A DNA stretch of 64,000 nucleotides, from NCBI GenBank assembly GCA_015183035.1, contig JACZZP010000010.1:558001-622000 (forward strand), read 5' to 3'. Every line of letters begins with the position of its first letter. The first letter of the stretch is position 1. The position numbers and the translations under genes are program-made. The notes below the pieces were generated by a model that was not told the origin of the DNA, did no database searches, and saw only the letters and a program-made list of their open reading frames with translations. Below, one piece after another: positions 10,489 to 21,700 of this stretch. This DNA comes from Meloidogyne chitwoodi. Taxonomy: Eukaryota; Nematoda; Chromadorea; Rhabditida; Meloidogynidae.

Positions 10489-11861
10489 TCAACCAGGTCC
10501 TCTCTTCTCGCCCTTCTTGACGTCTTCCTTCTTCTCGTCCTTCTTGACGTCTTCCTTCTTCTCGTCCTTCTTGACGTCTTCCTTCTTCTCGTCCTTCTTG
10601 ACGTCTTCCTTCTTGTCCTTCTTGACGCCTTCCTTCTTCTCGTCCTTCTTGACGTCTTCCTTCTTGTCCTTCTTGATGTCCTCCTTCTTCTCGTCCTTCT
10701 TGACGTCTTCCTTCTTCTCGCCCTTCTTGACGTCTTCCTTCTTGTCCTTGTTGATGCCCTCCTTCTTCTCGTCCTTCTTGACGTCTTCTTTCTTCTCTTC
10801 CTTGTTGCCCACTGGAGCGGGCTTTTGAGCAGAGGCCATTCCCGCAGATGGTTGACTAGCCACTGAAAAGGACGGTACTGCCTGTAAAAAATAAAAATTT
10901 AAAGGTCAACAAAATTTAAACTGACGTTGCTAGTTGTTCCATTATTGCTTGCAGCCAAAGCAAATGCTGGCGGTTTGAGAAGACGAGCAGCTGCTGGTGT
11001 CGATGGAGTGGACGTCGATGGAGTAGCTGCTCCTGTTGTCGAAGGGGCTGGTGTTGCTGCTGTAGTAGGGGCAGATGCTTTTGCCGCTGACACTTCTCCC
11101 TTTGCTCCAGCCGATGTTGATGGAGCGGACGTCGATAGAGTAGCTGCTCCTGTTGTCGAGGGGGCTGGTGTTGCTGCTGTAGTAGGGGCAGATGCTTTTG
11201 CCGCTGACACTTCTCCCTTTGCTCCAGCCGATGTTGATGGAGCGGACGTCGATGGAGTAGCTGCTCCCGTTGTCGAAGGGGCTGATGTTGCTGGTGTCGC
11301 ACTTGCTGATTTAGTGGAGGCGGATGACGCTGCTCCCTTTGCTCCAGCCGATGTTGATTGATTTGGGACAGATTTGCTTGGCCTTGGACCAATATGGACG
11401 GTTCGGGCAGTCAGCATCGGTGAAGCTTCCATTGGAGTAACACGGCGCACGACGTTGGGATTGTTATCCTGAAATTGGATAAAAAAATTTATAAACAGAA
11501 AAACTGACAGTGTTAGTGACACGATTGTGATTGTGTGGGTGGTTTCTGGCGTTGGCGATGATCACAAAACGGTCGCCGAATCCAAACGTGATGCGAATGC
11601 GGCTCGGACAAGTGAAGAAGCGCCCAACTGCAAACTGAAAAAAGGTAAAAAAATTTAATCATTAAATTATCAAAAAGATAATTTATTTACCGCGCATCTC
11701 CAGTATTCGACTGTGCCATGGCGACTTGGATGTCGTGAATTGATCCGCCAGTTGTTCACTTCGCCAGTATCCCACCAAGCAGCATACTCACGCCGATTGC
11801 GGAAACGCCTGTGCTCCCTGTAGTCGCCACGTAACGAGTTTCGTCGACGAGCACCGAACAT
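10489..11861 (-). CDS. FLYWCH/WRKY-like zinc-finger module protein with Ala/Thr and Lys/Glu repeat tails
   Basis: Not assignable to a named gene. Four exons: 11861 to about 11690 (MFGARRRNSLRGDYREHRRF, then WRINSRHPSRHGTVEYWRCA), about 11633-11515 (FAVGRFFTCPSRIRITFGFG, later ARNHPHNH), 11470 to about 10921, and about 10882-10489. Across exons 1-2 the spacing is C-x9-C-x22-H-x-H after a YWRC motif, as in FLYWCH/WRKY-GCM1 zinc ribbons that bind DNA. The family link is inference from spacing. Exon 3 has 39-residue tandem repeats (Ala/Ser/Thr/Pro, with SAGAKGEVSAAKAS). Exon 4 is a run of KKDEKKEDV 9-mers. A paralogue with the same module and another tail lies at 20518-21485. It is divergent from the membrane-protein gene at 12153 and is far more GC-rich than its surroundings. 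Confidence 0.72.
10515..10800 (-). repeat. Coding minisatellite, 27-bp unit (KKDEKKEDV)
   Basis: About eleven imperfect units of 27 bp with interspersed 24-bp variants (KKDKKEDV). All keep the reading frame. The plus strand shows the unit as CTTCTTGACGTCTTCCTT with variants. Confidence 0.85.
11005..11355 (-). repeat. Coding tandem repeat, 117-bp unit (39 residues)
   Basis: Three near-identical units, easily aligned on GTAGCTGCTCC near 11022, 11140 and 11257. The first two differ by only a few bases, and the third diverges at its far end. Confidence 0.85.
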
Positions 11862-12056
11862 TGCTAAAAAGAAAAAAAGAAAAATTACTTGATTAGAGTT
11901 ACGAAATAAATTAAAGAAGCGTACCTTGACGATTGAGTTGAGGACGGTTTGGTGATGAGTTGATGTAGTAGTTGATGAGTAGTCGATCTAGTAGTTGATA
12001 TGTGTGTTAATTCGATGAATTTTTATAGTATTTTAAAAGTTATTCTTGTTGAGCAT

Positions 12057-12105
12057 GGTGGAGTGTTACTATATAAACGGCAGATTTATGATAGTATAAA
12101 AGCCA
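12057..12105 (+). promoter_or_regulatory. Core promoter block (TATA-containing), inverted relative to the paralogues
   Basis: Contains ACTATATAAAC and AGTATAAAAGCC about 50-90 bp upstream of the ATG at 12153. The same ~50-bp block occurs as its reverse complement at 26179-26228 and 35347-35396. It is followed in all three genes by a directly oriented leader (ACATCGTCTACATCAAAAC). Confidence 0.6.
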
Positions 12106-12152
12106 TTCTCCAACATCGTCTACATCAAAACAACAAACAACAACAACACTTC

Positions 12153-14405
12153 ATGCTCTTCCGCTGCTTGCATCCAATGGAGCTCGACACTGGACTTTGG
12201 ACAAGAAAGACTTCAATTATATGCTCTCTTCTGTTGCTTGCTACGTTTCTTGTGCTTGGAGTACCCGGACAGGCCGAAATCGTTGGACTTGGCAATCACA
12301 CGCTTCTTAAGGGCGGTAACGTGAATCTCAACACGAGCAAGTACGACAACTATATTGGCGTCAAGAACATCGACCCTACCGAGTACAAGACGCTCTTTCC
12401 GGATGCCTGTGATGTTACAATCAAAGATAACTTCATGTAAGAATGATATTTATTTTAAATAAAATCTATTTTTTATTTTTTAAGAGAACTTCAATACAAA
12501 GGCGAATTATGTACTGTGGACCTGCTTAGTGACTTCAAGGACACGATCAAGTTAAAGGCTGGAGTGAGAGATAGCAGGATCGGCGAATGTCTTGAAAATT
12601 TCGAATCTCCAAAGCCTAGCTATTCTAATCTGTAAGTTATTATTTTTCTTTTTTTTTCATATTTATACGTTTTGTTTTTCAAGCCTGCCCTTCATCTATA
12701 GCAAAAACAACAATGTCATCAAAAGGTTCAGCACAGGAGGTCCTTTTGAAAATAAAAGTGACAGCGACAACAAGTGCAACAACAACCAATGTAAACATAT
12801 CCGAGGGAACTGTTTGGAGTGGACGTCTTTTGAACTTTCATGGAGTAGAGTCGAAGCATCTGCTTATGCTCACATCAACTTAAGTAGGATTATTTTAGAC
12901 TTCGTAATTTATTTAATTAATTTCAGTTCGCGAAAAGAACATAGACAAGAAGCAAACGAAAGAGTTCAGGGAGGACGACAGCGAAATGACTTTCGATTTG
13001 GAGATAAACAAAGATGGGATGTTCAAGATGAATTTTTCGGGAGAGAATGATTTCTACAAACACTCAGAACCTGCTTGTACTCTGAAGGAAAATCCAGTCG
13101 TCAAACCAGCTGCATGGGCAATTAATAATACACTTCTAAAGAATGAATATTTGCTTGTCTTCAGCATGCTTCCAACAAATGTTTCTAAAGTATTCGATGA
13201 ATCCAGACTCCTAGTTAAGCCTATACCACCAATGCCGAACTGTACACTCTTCGTCCAATTTGTAAGTTTTTATTCTTATAAAATATTCATTAATTTATTT
13301 TTATTCAGAGTACTGAACACTATCGTCTACTTACTGCCGTTCCTACTCCAACCTGTACAACAACATCGACAACCACTCAAACTACAACGACTACCACAAC
13401 GGAAGCCCCTTCAACGACTACAACATCCTGTCCTACAATGAAATCGGATCCGGTCATAACATCGATAAAATCACCAATTACAGAATTAACGACAAAATGT
13501 CCAAAGTGCCCAGATGAATCCAAAACAGGTCTTTATGTGACGCTTGTAATTGTTTGTCTTCTTGTTGTGCTGCTGTTGTTGGCTGTTGGAGTTTTGATAT
13601 GGTTCTCGATTAAGAAGACAGATAATGAACAAGAAGTAAAGATGCCTGAACAAGCAAAGGACAGATACCTCCGTGCACTCTATGATGCTGAAGTAAAGAA
13701 AAAGGGCCCTGTTGCTGTTGGGACTTTTGACAAATGGAAAGAAAATGTAAGTTTATTTTAATTTAATAATTTTCATCAAAATTTTATTTTCTTTTTTCAG
13801 AGAGAGAAGAACGAAAAGACAGCTGCACAGGGACTTCCTTCAAAGAGAGATGGCAATACTGCAAATAAGAAGAAAGCAGTAAAAAAAGAACAGCCCAAGA
13901 CTAAAAATGATATCGTTCAGGAGAAGTATGAAAAAGAATGGTACCAATATCTCTACAACAGTGAATATCTGCCAGAACTGAAGAAAAAGGGCATTGCAGT
14001 TGTTGGGACATTTGACCAGTGGAAAAAGGTAAAAGTTTTCTTTAAAATAAAATTATTAATTTATTATTACAGAACAGGCCTCCTCCTGCTGCCACCACCA
14101 TGATTGAACAGTCGCCAATGACAAAAACAGCGATGGGCACTGATAAATCTGTGGTTGACAAAGGGAAATCATCGACAGGAGTGGATGGCAAGAAGTCAGC
14201 AACTGTGGAGGACCTCGTCCAACCATTTGCAGAGGATCCTGTGATTCCCGACCCTCCAAAGAAGGCTGAGAAGGTCAAAGATGAGGAATGGACATTGGAG
14301 GAGAATGAATATGACGATGATGGAAACTTGCTTCCAAAAGTGGAGAAAGGAGGGATAGATTGTCCTCCAAGTACAGAGTCGGAGCGTATACTGTTATCCA
14401 TCTGA
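12153..14405 (+). CDS. Type I membrane protein, lineage-specific family (copy A)
   Basis: Unrecognised family, about 650 residues in seven exons (roughly 12153-12437, 12485-12631, 12684-12882, 12927-13261, 13309-13746, 13801-14028, 14073-14405). The N-terminus carries a signal peptide (SIICSLLLLATFLVLGVPGQA). The ectodomain has several Cys and N-glycosylation sequons. A Thr-rich stalk with TEAPSTTTT, then CPKCP, leads to one span (VTLVIVCLLVVLLLLAVGVL). The cytoplasmic tail holds two related motifs (LYDAEVKKKGPVAVGTFDKW and PELKKKGIAVVGTFDQW) and an acidic end. ATG 12153 is chosen because it is the conserved start in all three copies and precedes the signal peptide directly. The layout suggests a surface receptor or adhesin. 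No known domain was identified. Confidence 0.8.
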
Positions 14406-15993
14406 ATGCAACAACGAAAGAGGGAGGGAGGGTGGGATGAGATGATAATAAATAGATAAATATATTCCCTTATATAAATATGTAATTATTGTTCCCCTAA
14501 TATTTCCCTAAACTATATAGGTATATATATTTGTATGCCTATTGTTTCTATTGTATGTATTATATATATTTGTATTTGATTGTATATATGTTGTAAATGT
14601 ATAATAAATTGTATATTGTGTTGGGTTGATTTTTCTCACATTAGTTTAGAACTAGCCAAACTTGAAAAATTTTAATTCAAATTTGAGTCATTTTTAGAGA
14701 TTAAGGTAGGATGATCCAATTTGACCCTATTGTTTAATGAAGAAAAGAAAGTTGCCCTATGTCGTTGATTTTGTTTTAATTGTTTTTTATATTTTAGCGT
14801 TTTTTGAATGAAAATTATATTTATAATTTATTGGCTAAAATATAGCAGAAAACAATTTTTCAATGACAAATAAACAAAAACGTTAAATGAAGTCGAGAAA
14901 TTCTTGAGATCAAATAGTCGTAAGTATATATTATTAAAATAATCTTGACAATATTAGTGACTTGAACAACTTCGCACACTTGAAAAATCTATTTCCTTCG
15001 CTACAATTTATCTAAATTAATGTAAAACGTCTATCACCTCTTTAATAAAAAAAATAAAATTTATTTTATTTTTTACGAAAATGATTCAAACAAAACAACT
15101 ATTTAGGTAGATTCTCCCAACTTTTATTTTCCTTTAATAATTAATATATTTTAAACTTTTTTATCAAATAATTATCAACGTGTAAAACTACAAATAACCA
15201 ATATATTTGAGAAGAATTTTTTCCTTTTTAAAACATGATTTTATAACGTTAAAAATGTAAAAAAAAATCTTATATACACGTATTGCTATGCAACTTTAAA
15301 AGAAAAGATGCTGTTCTGCATTTATTTTTATTTCTGAGAAGTTGTGTGATTTTTATTGATTTTCTTTAAATAAAAATGATCTTTTATTTTATTTATTTTT
15401 CTACATATTTTATATTATTATTTTATTTACTTTAATTCTTTTTTTCATTAATTAAATATTATTAATAATTAAAAAAGAGAAGGTGAGCTCCTTCTATAAC
15501 TGACAAAAGCACATAGTATATTTACTATAGTGTTATTCACGGTACGGTAATACCGTGGTACTCAAGGTATTTTACCGATACTTTATCGGTCAATTTTGGA
15601 AAAATTGGTATTTTTTCGGTATCGGTATTTAATAGAGCTGTCCGAGACGAAATTTTACCAAGACCCAAGACTAAAGCTACACTCCAAGACAGACCTGAGA
15701 CCAAAAAACCAAGAAAAGTCTTGAGTCAAGATTTAAGACCTAAAGCTCGGAAAGCTCTAATAGTTACTTATATTAATACAGGAAAAACACGTTTGAATAA
15801 CACTAAATTCAACTAAAAATATTATTTTTATCTTTTTCGAATTAGAAATAAATAAAAATCTCATATTTTTGTTTAATTAGTTGTTTAATTTTGATTTTAA
15901 AAAATAATTTTCTATCATGGACATTTCTGATAATTAATTAAAAATAAAAATATATTTTTTTTTAATTTTTAGATAAAAAAAAATTTAAAATAA
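14406..15993. other. Intergenic AT-rich region
   Basis: No gene seen. The first ~200 bp are the copy A 3' UTR (AATAAA-like TATAATAAATTG near 14600), homologous to the 3' UTR of copy C. Around 15537-15620 there are interspersed CGGTA/TACCG inverted units, and 15640-15770 has reiterated AAGAC/AAGTC words, which look like decayed repeats. Confidence 0.5.
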
Positions 15994-17738
15994 ATGTTTT
16001 TTATTTTTAAATATTTGATTTTTATATTTTTATTTTTAATTTTATTTTCTTTAATAAATTCGGAGAGTCGTCGAAGTTGGACAGATGAAGATGGAGTTAA
16101 AGTTGAAATTATTAAAAAAATACCTGGTTTTTAATTTTAAATTAAAATTAAATTTTAAATTTTAAAGATTCAAAATGTAAAATTAAAAGTATTGGAGGTG
16201 ATGAATTAGAACAATTTTTTAAATTATCAGACAAAAATGGAAATGTTATTGGAACAAATTTTGGTCAGAAACCGTTCGTTTTAAAATTTAAAAAAATTAG
16301 AATTTTTTTAATATTAAAATATTATTTGCGATTAAATGGAATGTTTAATTATAAACTAGAGAATTTTCCATTTTTTCTTTTTTTTTTTTAAGTTATAAAT
16401 TTATCCTTGGACAAGGCCAAGCAATGCGTGCAATGGATTCTTCAATGGGTGATATGTGCATTGGTGAACAACGTAAAATAATTATACCACCAAATGCTTA
16501 TGAAGACGATGAACGTCCACAAGGTGCTCCAGAAGGACAATCACTTTTTTATTTTGTTGAACTAAAATCTATTTTTCGGTCAATTCCGGGAGAAAAATGG
16601 ATAGATGATGATGGACTTAGTATTGAAGTAATTTTAAATTATTTTGAGTCTTTTTAAATGATTTTAAACAAGGAATGAGTATTTTCAGATTTTACCCGAA
16701 TTTTTAAAAATTTGGATTTCCCATCGGAAAAATCCGTTCCTGGCCTGACCGATTTTTTTTTGAGTATTTTAAGTATTTAATGAATTAAAAATATTTTATC
16801 TTATTTTTATTTGTCATATTAAAAGCAAGTGGAAATTATCTAGTTTAGTACACACCCCATTTATTCGCAAAAAAATATTTAACACTCAAAATTGAACATA
16901 AAATCATTTCTTGTGAATAAATGGGGTGTCTACTTAAACTAAATAATTTCAATCAAAAATTTTAAAATAAATTCAAAAACGTTTTGGAAATTCAGACTCT
17001 AATAGACACTTTTAGGTATTAGAGTCTTAGGTCTATTAGAGTCTTAAGTTTTTCCTTTAAAAATGGGTGGAGGCGTCTATTAGAATAAATAAACAAATAT
17101 TTATTTTTTAAAAAAAGATAACACATCAACCATCAAAAGAAGAATGTAAAGGTCGTCGTGCAGAAAAAGGAGATTTACTAAAACAGCATTATACTGTTTT
17201 TCTAAATGATGGAACTTATATAGGCTCTTCACATGATACAGAAAAAACATTTGATTTTAAGTAAATTAATTAAAATTTAATATTATTTTTATTTAAATAA
17301 AAAAAGATTGGGAATGGGACAAGTAATAGAAGGAATGGATAGGGCAATGGAAGGAATGTGTGAAGGTGAACGTCGTCGTTTAGTTATTCCACCAGAATTG
17401 GGTAAATTTATTTATTTTTTTAAATATTTTATTTAATTAATTAATTTTTATTTTTTTTAAATTTAATTTAAATAAATTTCTGTTGGAATTAATATTTTTA
17501 AAAATTAATTTAAAAAAAATTTTTATTTTTTTAAATTTTAAATTAATTTATTTAATTAAAAAAAACATTTTTTTAAATTAAAAATAAATTAATTACTTTT
17601 AATTTTCTTTTTTTTAATAAAGCTTATGGAGAAAAGGGAAGATCTCCTTCCATTCCTCCAAATTCTTGGCTTAATTTTCACATAGAATTGAAAGAACTTT
17701 TAAAAAAAGAAAAGGAAGAGACCAAAACTGAATTTTAA
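15994..17738 (+). CDS. Secretory-pathway FKBP with two FKBP domains
   Basis: FKBP-type peptidyl-prolyl isomerases of this layout fold secreted and collagen-like proteins in the ER (family knowledge). ATG 15994 begins a hydrophobic signal peptide followed by [20 protein letters not shown]. Domain 1 spans exons to 16640 ([35 protein letters not shown]). Domain 2 covers about 17120-17710 ([49 protein letters not shown], then [20 protein letters not shown]). It ends [10 protein letters not shown] with TAA at 17738. There is no KDEL-type retention signal and no EF-hand. The active-site Trp of the usual VIKGWD motif is Met in both domains (AMRAMD, VIEGMD), so isomerase activity may be weak. It is similar in layout to C. 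elegans fkb-3/4/5-type genes. Confidence 0.88.
16841..16941. mobile_element. Hairpin MITE, family 1, copy 1
   Basis: Terminal inverted repeats: left TAGTTTAG-TACACACCCCAT, right (reverse complement) TAGTTTAAGTAGACACCCCAT, each continuing into TTATTCGCAA-like sequence. About 100 bp, in an FKBP intron. Confidence 0.75.
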
Positions 17739-18740
17739 AATTAAAAAAAATTTAATTAAATTGTTTAAATTTTTTTTCGAATTTTTTAGGTGTTATTTTT
17801 ATTAAAATTTTAAAATAAATCAATTATTAATTTAAAAAATAAATCCTTTATATTAAAAATAAATTAAAGCAAAGAAAAAAAGAAGAGAGAAAAAAGAGGA
17901 TTAATTTATTATATAAACATCTTTTTTTCTTCTTTAAATAAATAAAATAATATTTTTTTAAAAAATATTTAAAATTTATTTATTAGAAGAGAAAATATTT
18001 TTTAAATTAATTAAATTTTAATCTAATTTTTAGAATTAATTTTAATTTTTTTAATTTTAAAAAATAATTATTTAGTCATATTTTTTATTTTTTAATAATA
18101 ATTCTTTTTAATAAAATAAAGCTTTAAAGGTTGAGGAATTTAAAAACTTTATTTAATTAAAAAATAATTTTATTAAAAAAAAAATAAAATTCTTTTTTTA
18201 ATTTATAATCTCATTTTTTATAAATCTTTTTTTTTTAAATATTCTATCAATTAAATAAAAATTCTTAAAATATTTTAAGGCTTTTAAATAAATTAAATAT
18301 AATAAATGTGAGGGTGTCAATTAAATAAATTAATTCTTTTTTTTTTAAATTAAATTAATTTATTTAATTTAATTTTTAATATTTATTTTATTTAACTAAA
18401 AAATAATTTATTATTATTTAAAAATAAAATATTTAATTAATTCAAATTAAGGCAAAAATATTATTTATTTATTTTTTCAAAGATAGGAGTGCCTAAAATA
18501 TTAAAACTTTAAAAACATTTTTTAGAAAAAAGTTTTTTTATTTTTTTCTCTCTAATTATTTTTAAATTAAAATTAATTTATTTCTTCTCTAAAATTAAAA
18601 AAAATTATTATTTTTTTTAAATTAATTTTATTTAGGTTTTTTTAATTAAATTAAATTCAATTAATTTAAAAACAACATTTATATTTTATTAAAATATTTT
18701 TATAAAAATTGTGCCAAAATAAAAAAATATTTTAATTTAA
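17739..18740. other. AT-rich intergenic region
   Basis: Over 85% A+T with long T/A runs and reiterated AATTAAATTAA words. No coding sequence, RNA gene or discrete repeat was recognised. Confidence 0.5.
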
Positions 18741-21700
18741 ATGGGTGTTTGTTCGGTAATTTTTTTAAATTAAAATAAATTAATTAAAATTAAAATTAAA
18801 TTTAAGAGCACAAAAAAAAGATTAATTGTAAGGCAAACTTCTTCTTTAAAATTATCTTCTCCAATAAATAATAATAAAAAAGAAAAAGATTTATTTAAAA
18901 TAAATAAATCAGAAATTAATAAATTAGAAAAAAAAGATTCTGATTTAAATTTATTACCTACTGATTTACAAAAAAATAAGGCAATCATTTCTGATGAGGT
19001 AAAAATTTTAAATTTAATATGGACGTTTCAGTGCATAAAAATTAAAAAATATTTCTTTATAAAAAATATAAAAACAAAATTATCTTAAAATAATCTTTTA
19101 ATAATTTTATTATTTAATTTTTATTTAGATTTTATAACAAAAAAAATATAAAAAGTGTAAAATTAAAAATATATAAACAAAATATAAAAAATTAGAAAAT
19201 ATTTATAAAAAATTTTTTCAATAACTTTTGATAAATAAAATTAAAAAATTTATAAAAAAAAAGAATTATTAAAGTTAAACTATTTTTTTATTATATAAGA
19301 ACTTTTAAAAACATTTTCGCGCTGAAACGACCTTTAGCAATAAATAAAAATTAATTTTTTAATTCTTTTTAAAGTCAATATTTGAAAGAGAAAAAAGAAT
19401 GGTTGTACTTTTAGTTAGTTGTAATTTAGAAAATCCTTCTCAATTAGTTTTAATAAATGTTGATTTGGCTAGTTCAAATTTTGGAAAAGTTTATTTTAAT
19501 TTAATTTAAATAAATAATTTTTTTTAATTTTAAAATTAGATAATTTGTCGTTTAAGTTTACCTTTACCTGGAGAAGAGGTAAAATTAAAATTAAAATTTA
19601 AATATTTTTATTTTAAAGCTTTATTCCCTTGCTTGTATAAAAAATACCCAATCATTATTACAACATTCTGAAGAAACTGATTTACTACAAAAACACAATA
19701 ATCAACAATTTACGGTAAAAAAAGCAAAAATTAATTTAATGAATTTGGAAAATGTGTTGTTTTATAGACAACCCATTTATTCGCAACAAAATATTTTACA
19801 TTTAATAATAAAGACAAAATATTTTCTTGCGATTAAATGGGGTGTATATCTGACTAATTCTTTTATTTAATTTTTTAATATTTTCCAGAAATCCGTAAAA
19901 AATAAAAAATATATTTTCTAAATATAACACCCTTTGGTATTTATTTAAAAAAAATAAAAGTACCCCCAGTACTTTAATTAAATTAATTATATTATTTAAA
20001 AAAAAATTAAAGTTAATAGTCCCAGTACCTTCACATTCAAGAATTTATGTACTTAAATTAATGGACTCAACATTGACAACAAATGGATCAGACAGTGAAA
20101 GTTTAAAAATTCAAAAACAACAAACAAATAATTCTGAAATTTGTTCATCAATTACAACAAATATAAAAATACAAAAGGTTAATTAATTAATTAAATTAAA
20201 ATAATTAAAAATACTTTTAATTTTTTTAAAGTGTATAACACGTGAAGAATTGTCAAGATGGGATTTGGGTAAAAAAATAAATTTAATAAATTTTTTAATT
20301 TAATTTAAAACAAAAATAATTACAAAAAAAAAAATAAAATTATTTTATTTATTTACAATAATATTATAATTAATATACCTATATTTAATTAATTTATTTA
20401 TTTTAATTACATTCTTTCTCTCTCTTCTCTTCCTTTTTATTTTTTCTTTTTTAAACATATCATCACCAATATGTAGTAGTTAATTTATTAGTTGTAGAAT
20501 TATCTAACAGAGAGGCTCTAAGAAGGTCTACCTCCAAGATACACACTCTAAAAATTTAAAATTAAAAAAAATTAATTTTTTTTAATTTTAATTTTACTGT
20601 ATGTGGCTGTCCCGTATTATGCCAAGGTAGACTATGAACAGTTCTTGTTGTTGTTGTCCCAGCATTGTTTTCTCTTGGTTGTTCTTGTTGTTGCATTTCA
20701 TTATATTCTCGCAAAGCTGCTGATGTTGCTGGAGCACTTAGATTACCAAATTCAACTGCTGTTTGTAATGTAGAATTATTTTCAGCATCAATTTGACCAT
20801 TTTCAATTGAAGAAGAAGGTTGATTTAGTGCAAAATAAACGGTTTGTGCTGTTTGCATAGGATATGGTTGAACTTCTTGAAATACGTTTTCTTCCACTCC
20901 TTGATTTGACTTTATATGAAAAAAAAAGAATTTATTATTAAAGAAAATAAAAAGTATAATTATCTCTCCATGATGGACTTCCTGAACTTAACTAGTTTAG
21001 AACACACACCCCATTTAATCGCAAGAAAATATTTTTCAGCCAAAGGTCAATTGAAGATAAAAAGTGTTTTGCGAATATATGGGGTGTATATCTAAACCGA
21101 GTTTCGGTCTTCTTTTAAAAATTATAAATAAAATAAATAAATGAATACATTCATTATTCGAATTGGTGTGTGACTGTGTGGATGCACAACATTACGAGAA
21201 ACAACAACATAACGATCATTGCGTCCAAAAATGATGCGCAAACTGGCCAAACAAGAAAAAATTTTGTTTACTTTGAACTTTAAAGAGCAAATTAAAAAAA
21301 ATATTTTTAATAAAAAATATTACCGAACATTTCCAATATTCAACAATTCCTTCACGATTAGCATTGCGTGAATTAATTCGCCAAGTGACTTCCTCGCTGT
21401 TTTTCCACCACTGGAGAAATGCTTGACGGTTTCGGAATCGGCGAATTTCATGATAATCAGGACGTGATTCATTTAGACCAGACATTTTTATTCTTCTTTT
21501 ACCTTTTAAAAATTAAAAAATAAAAGAAAAGAAAAGAAAGTTTTACCTCTTCTGTGTTGTGTTAAGTTGGACAATGAGTAGTAGAGAAGAAGTTAAGTTT
21601 GTTAAAACTTTATTAATAAAATTGCCTTTTTATACTACTACATAAATATAACTTGGAATTAAAAATTTTATGTTATAAAATATTTTTAAAATAAAAAATA

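Noticed and set aside
10517..11361. Long plus-strand ORFs (Ser/Phe-rich and Val/Ala/Asp-rich) opposite the repeat gene
   Set aside because: They arise because the 27-bp and 117-bp repeat units lack stops in several frames. The minus frame is supported by splicing and by its paralogue.
14056..14401. Minus-strand ORFs opposite the last exon of copies A and C
   Set aside because: Conserved only because the plus-strand exon is nearly identical in the two copies.
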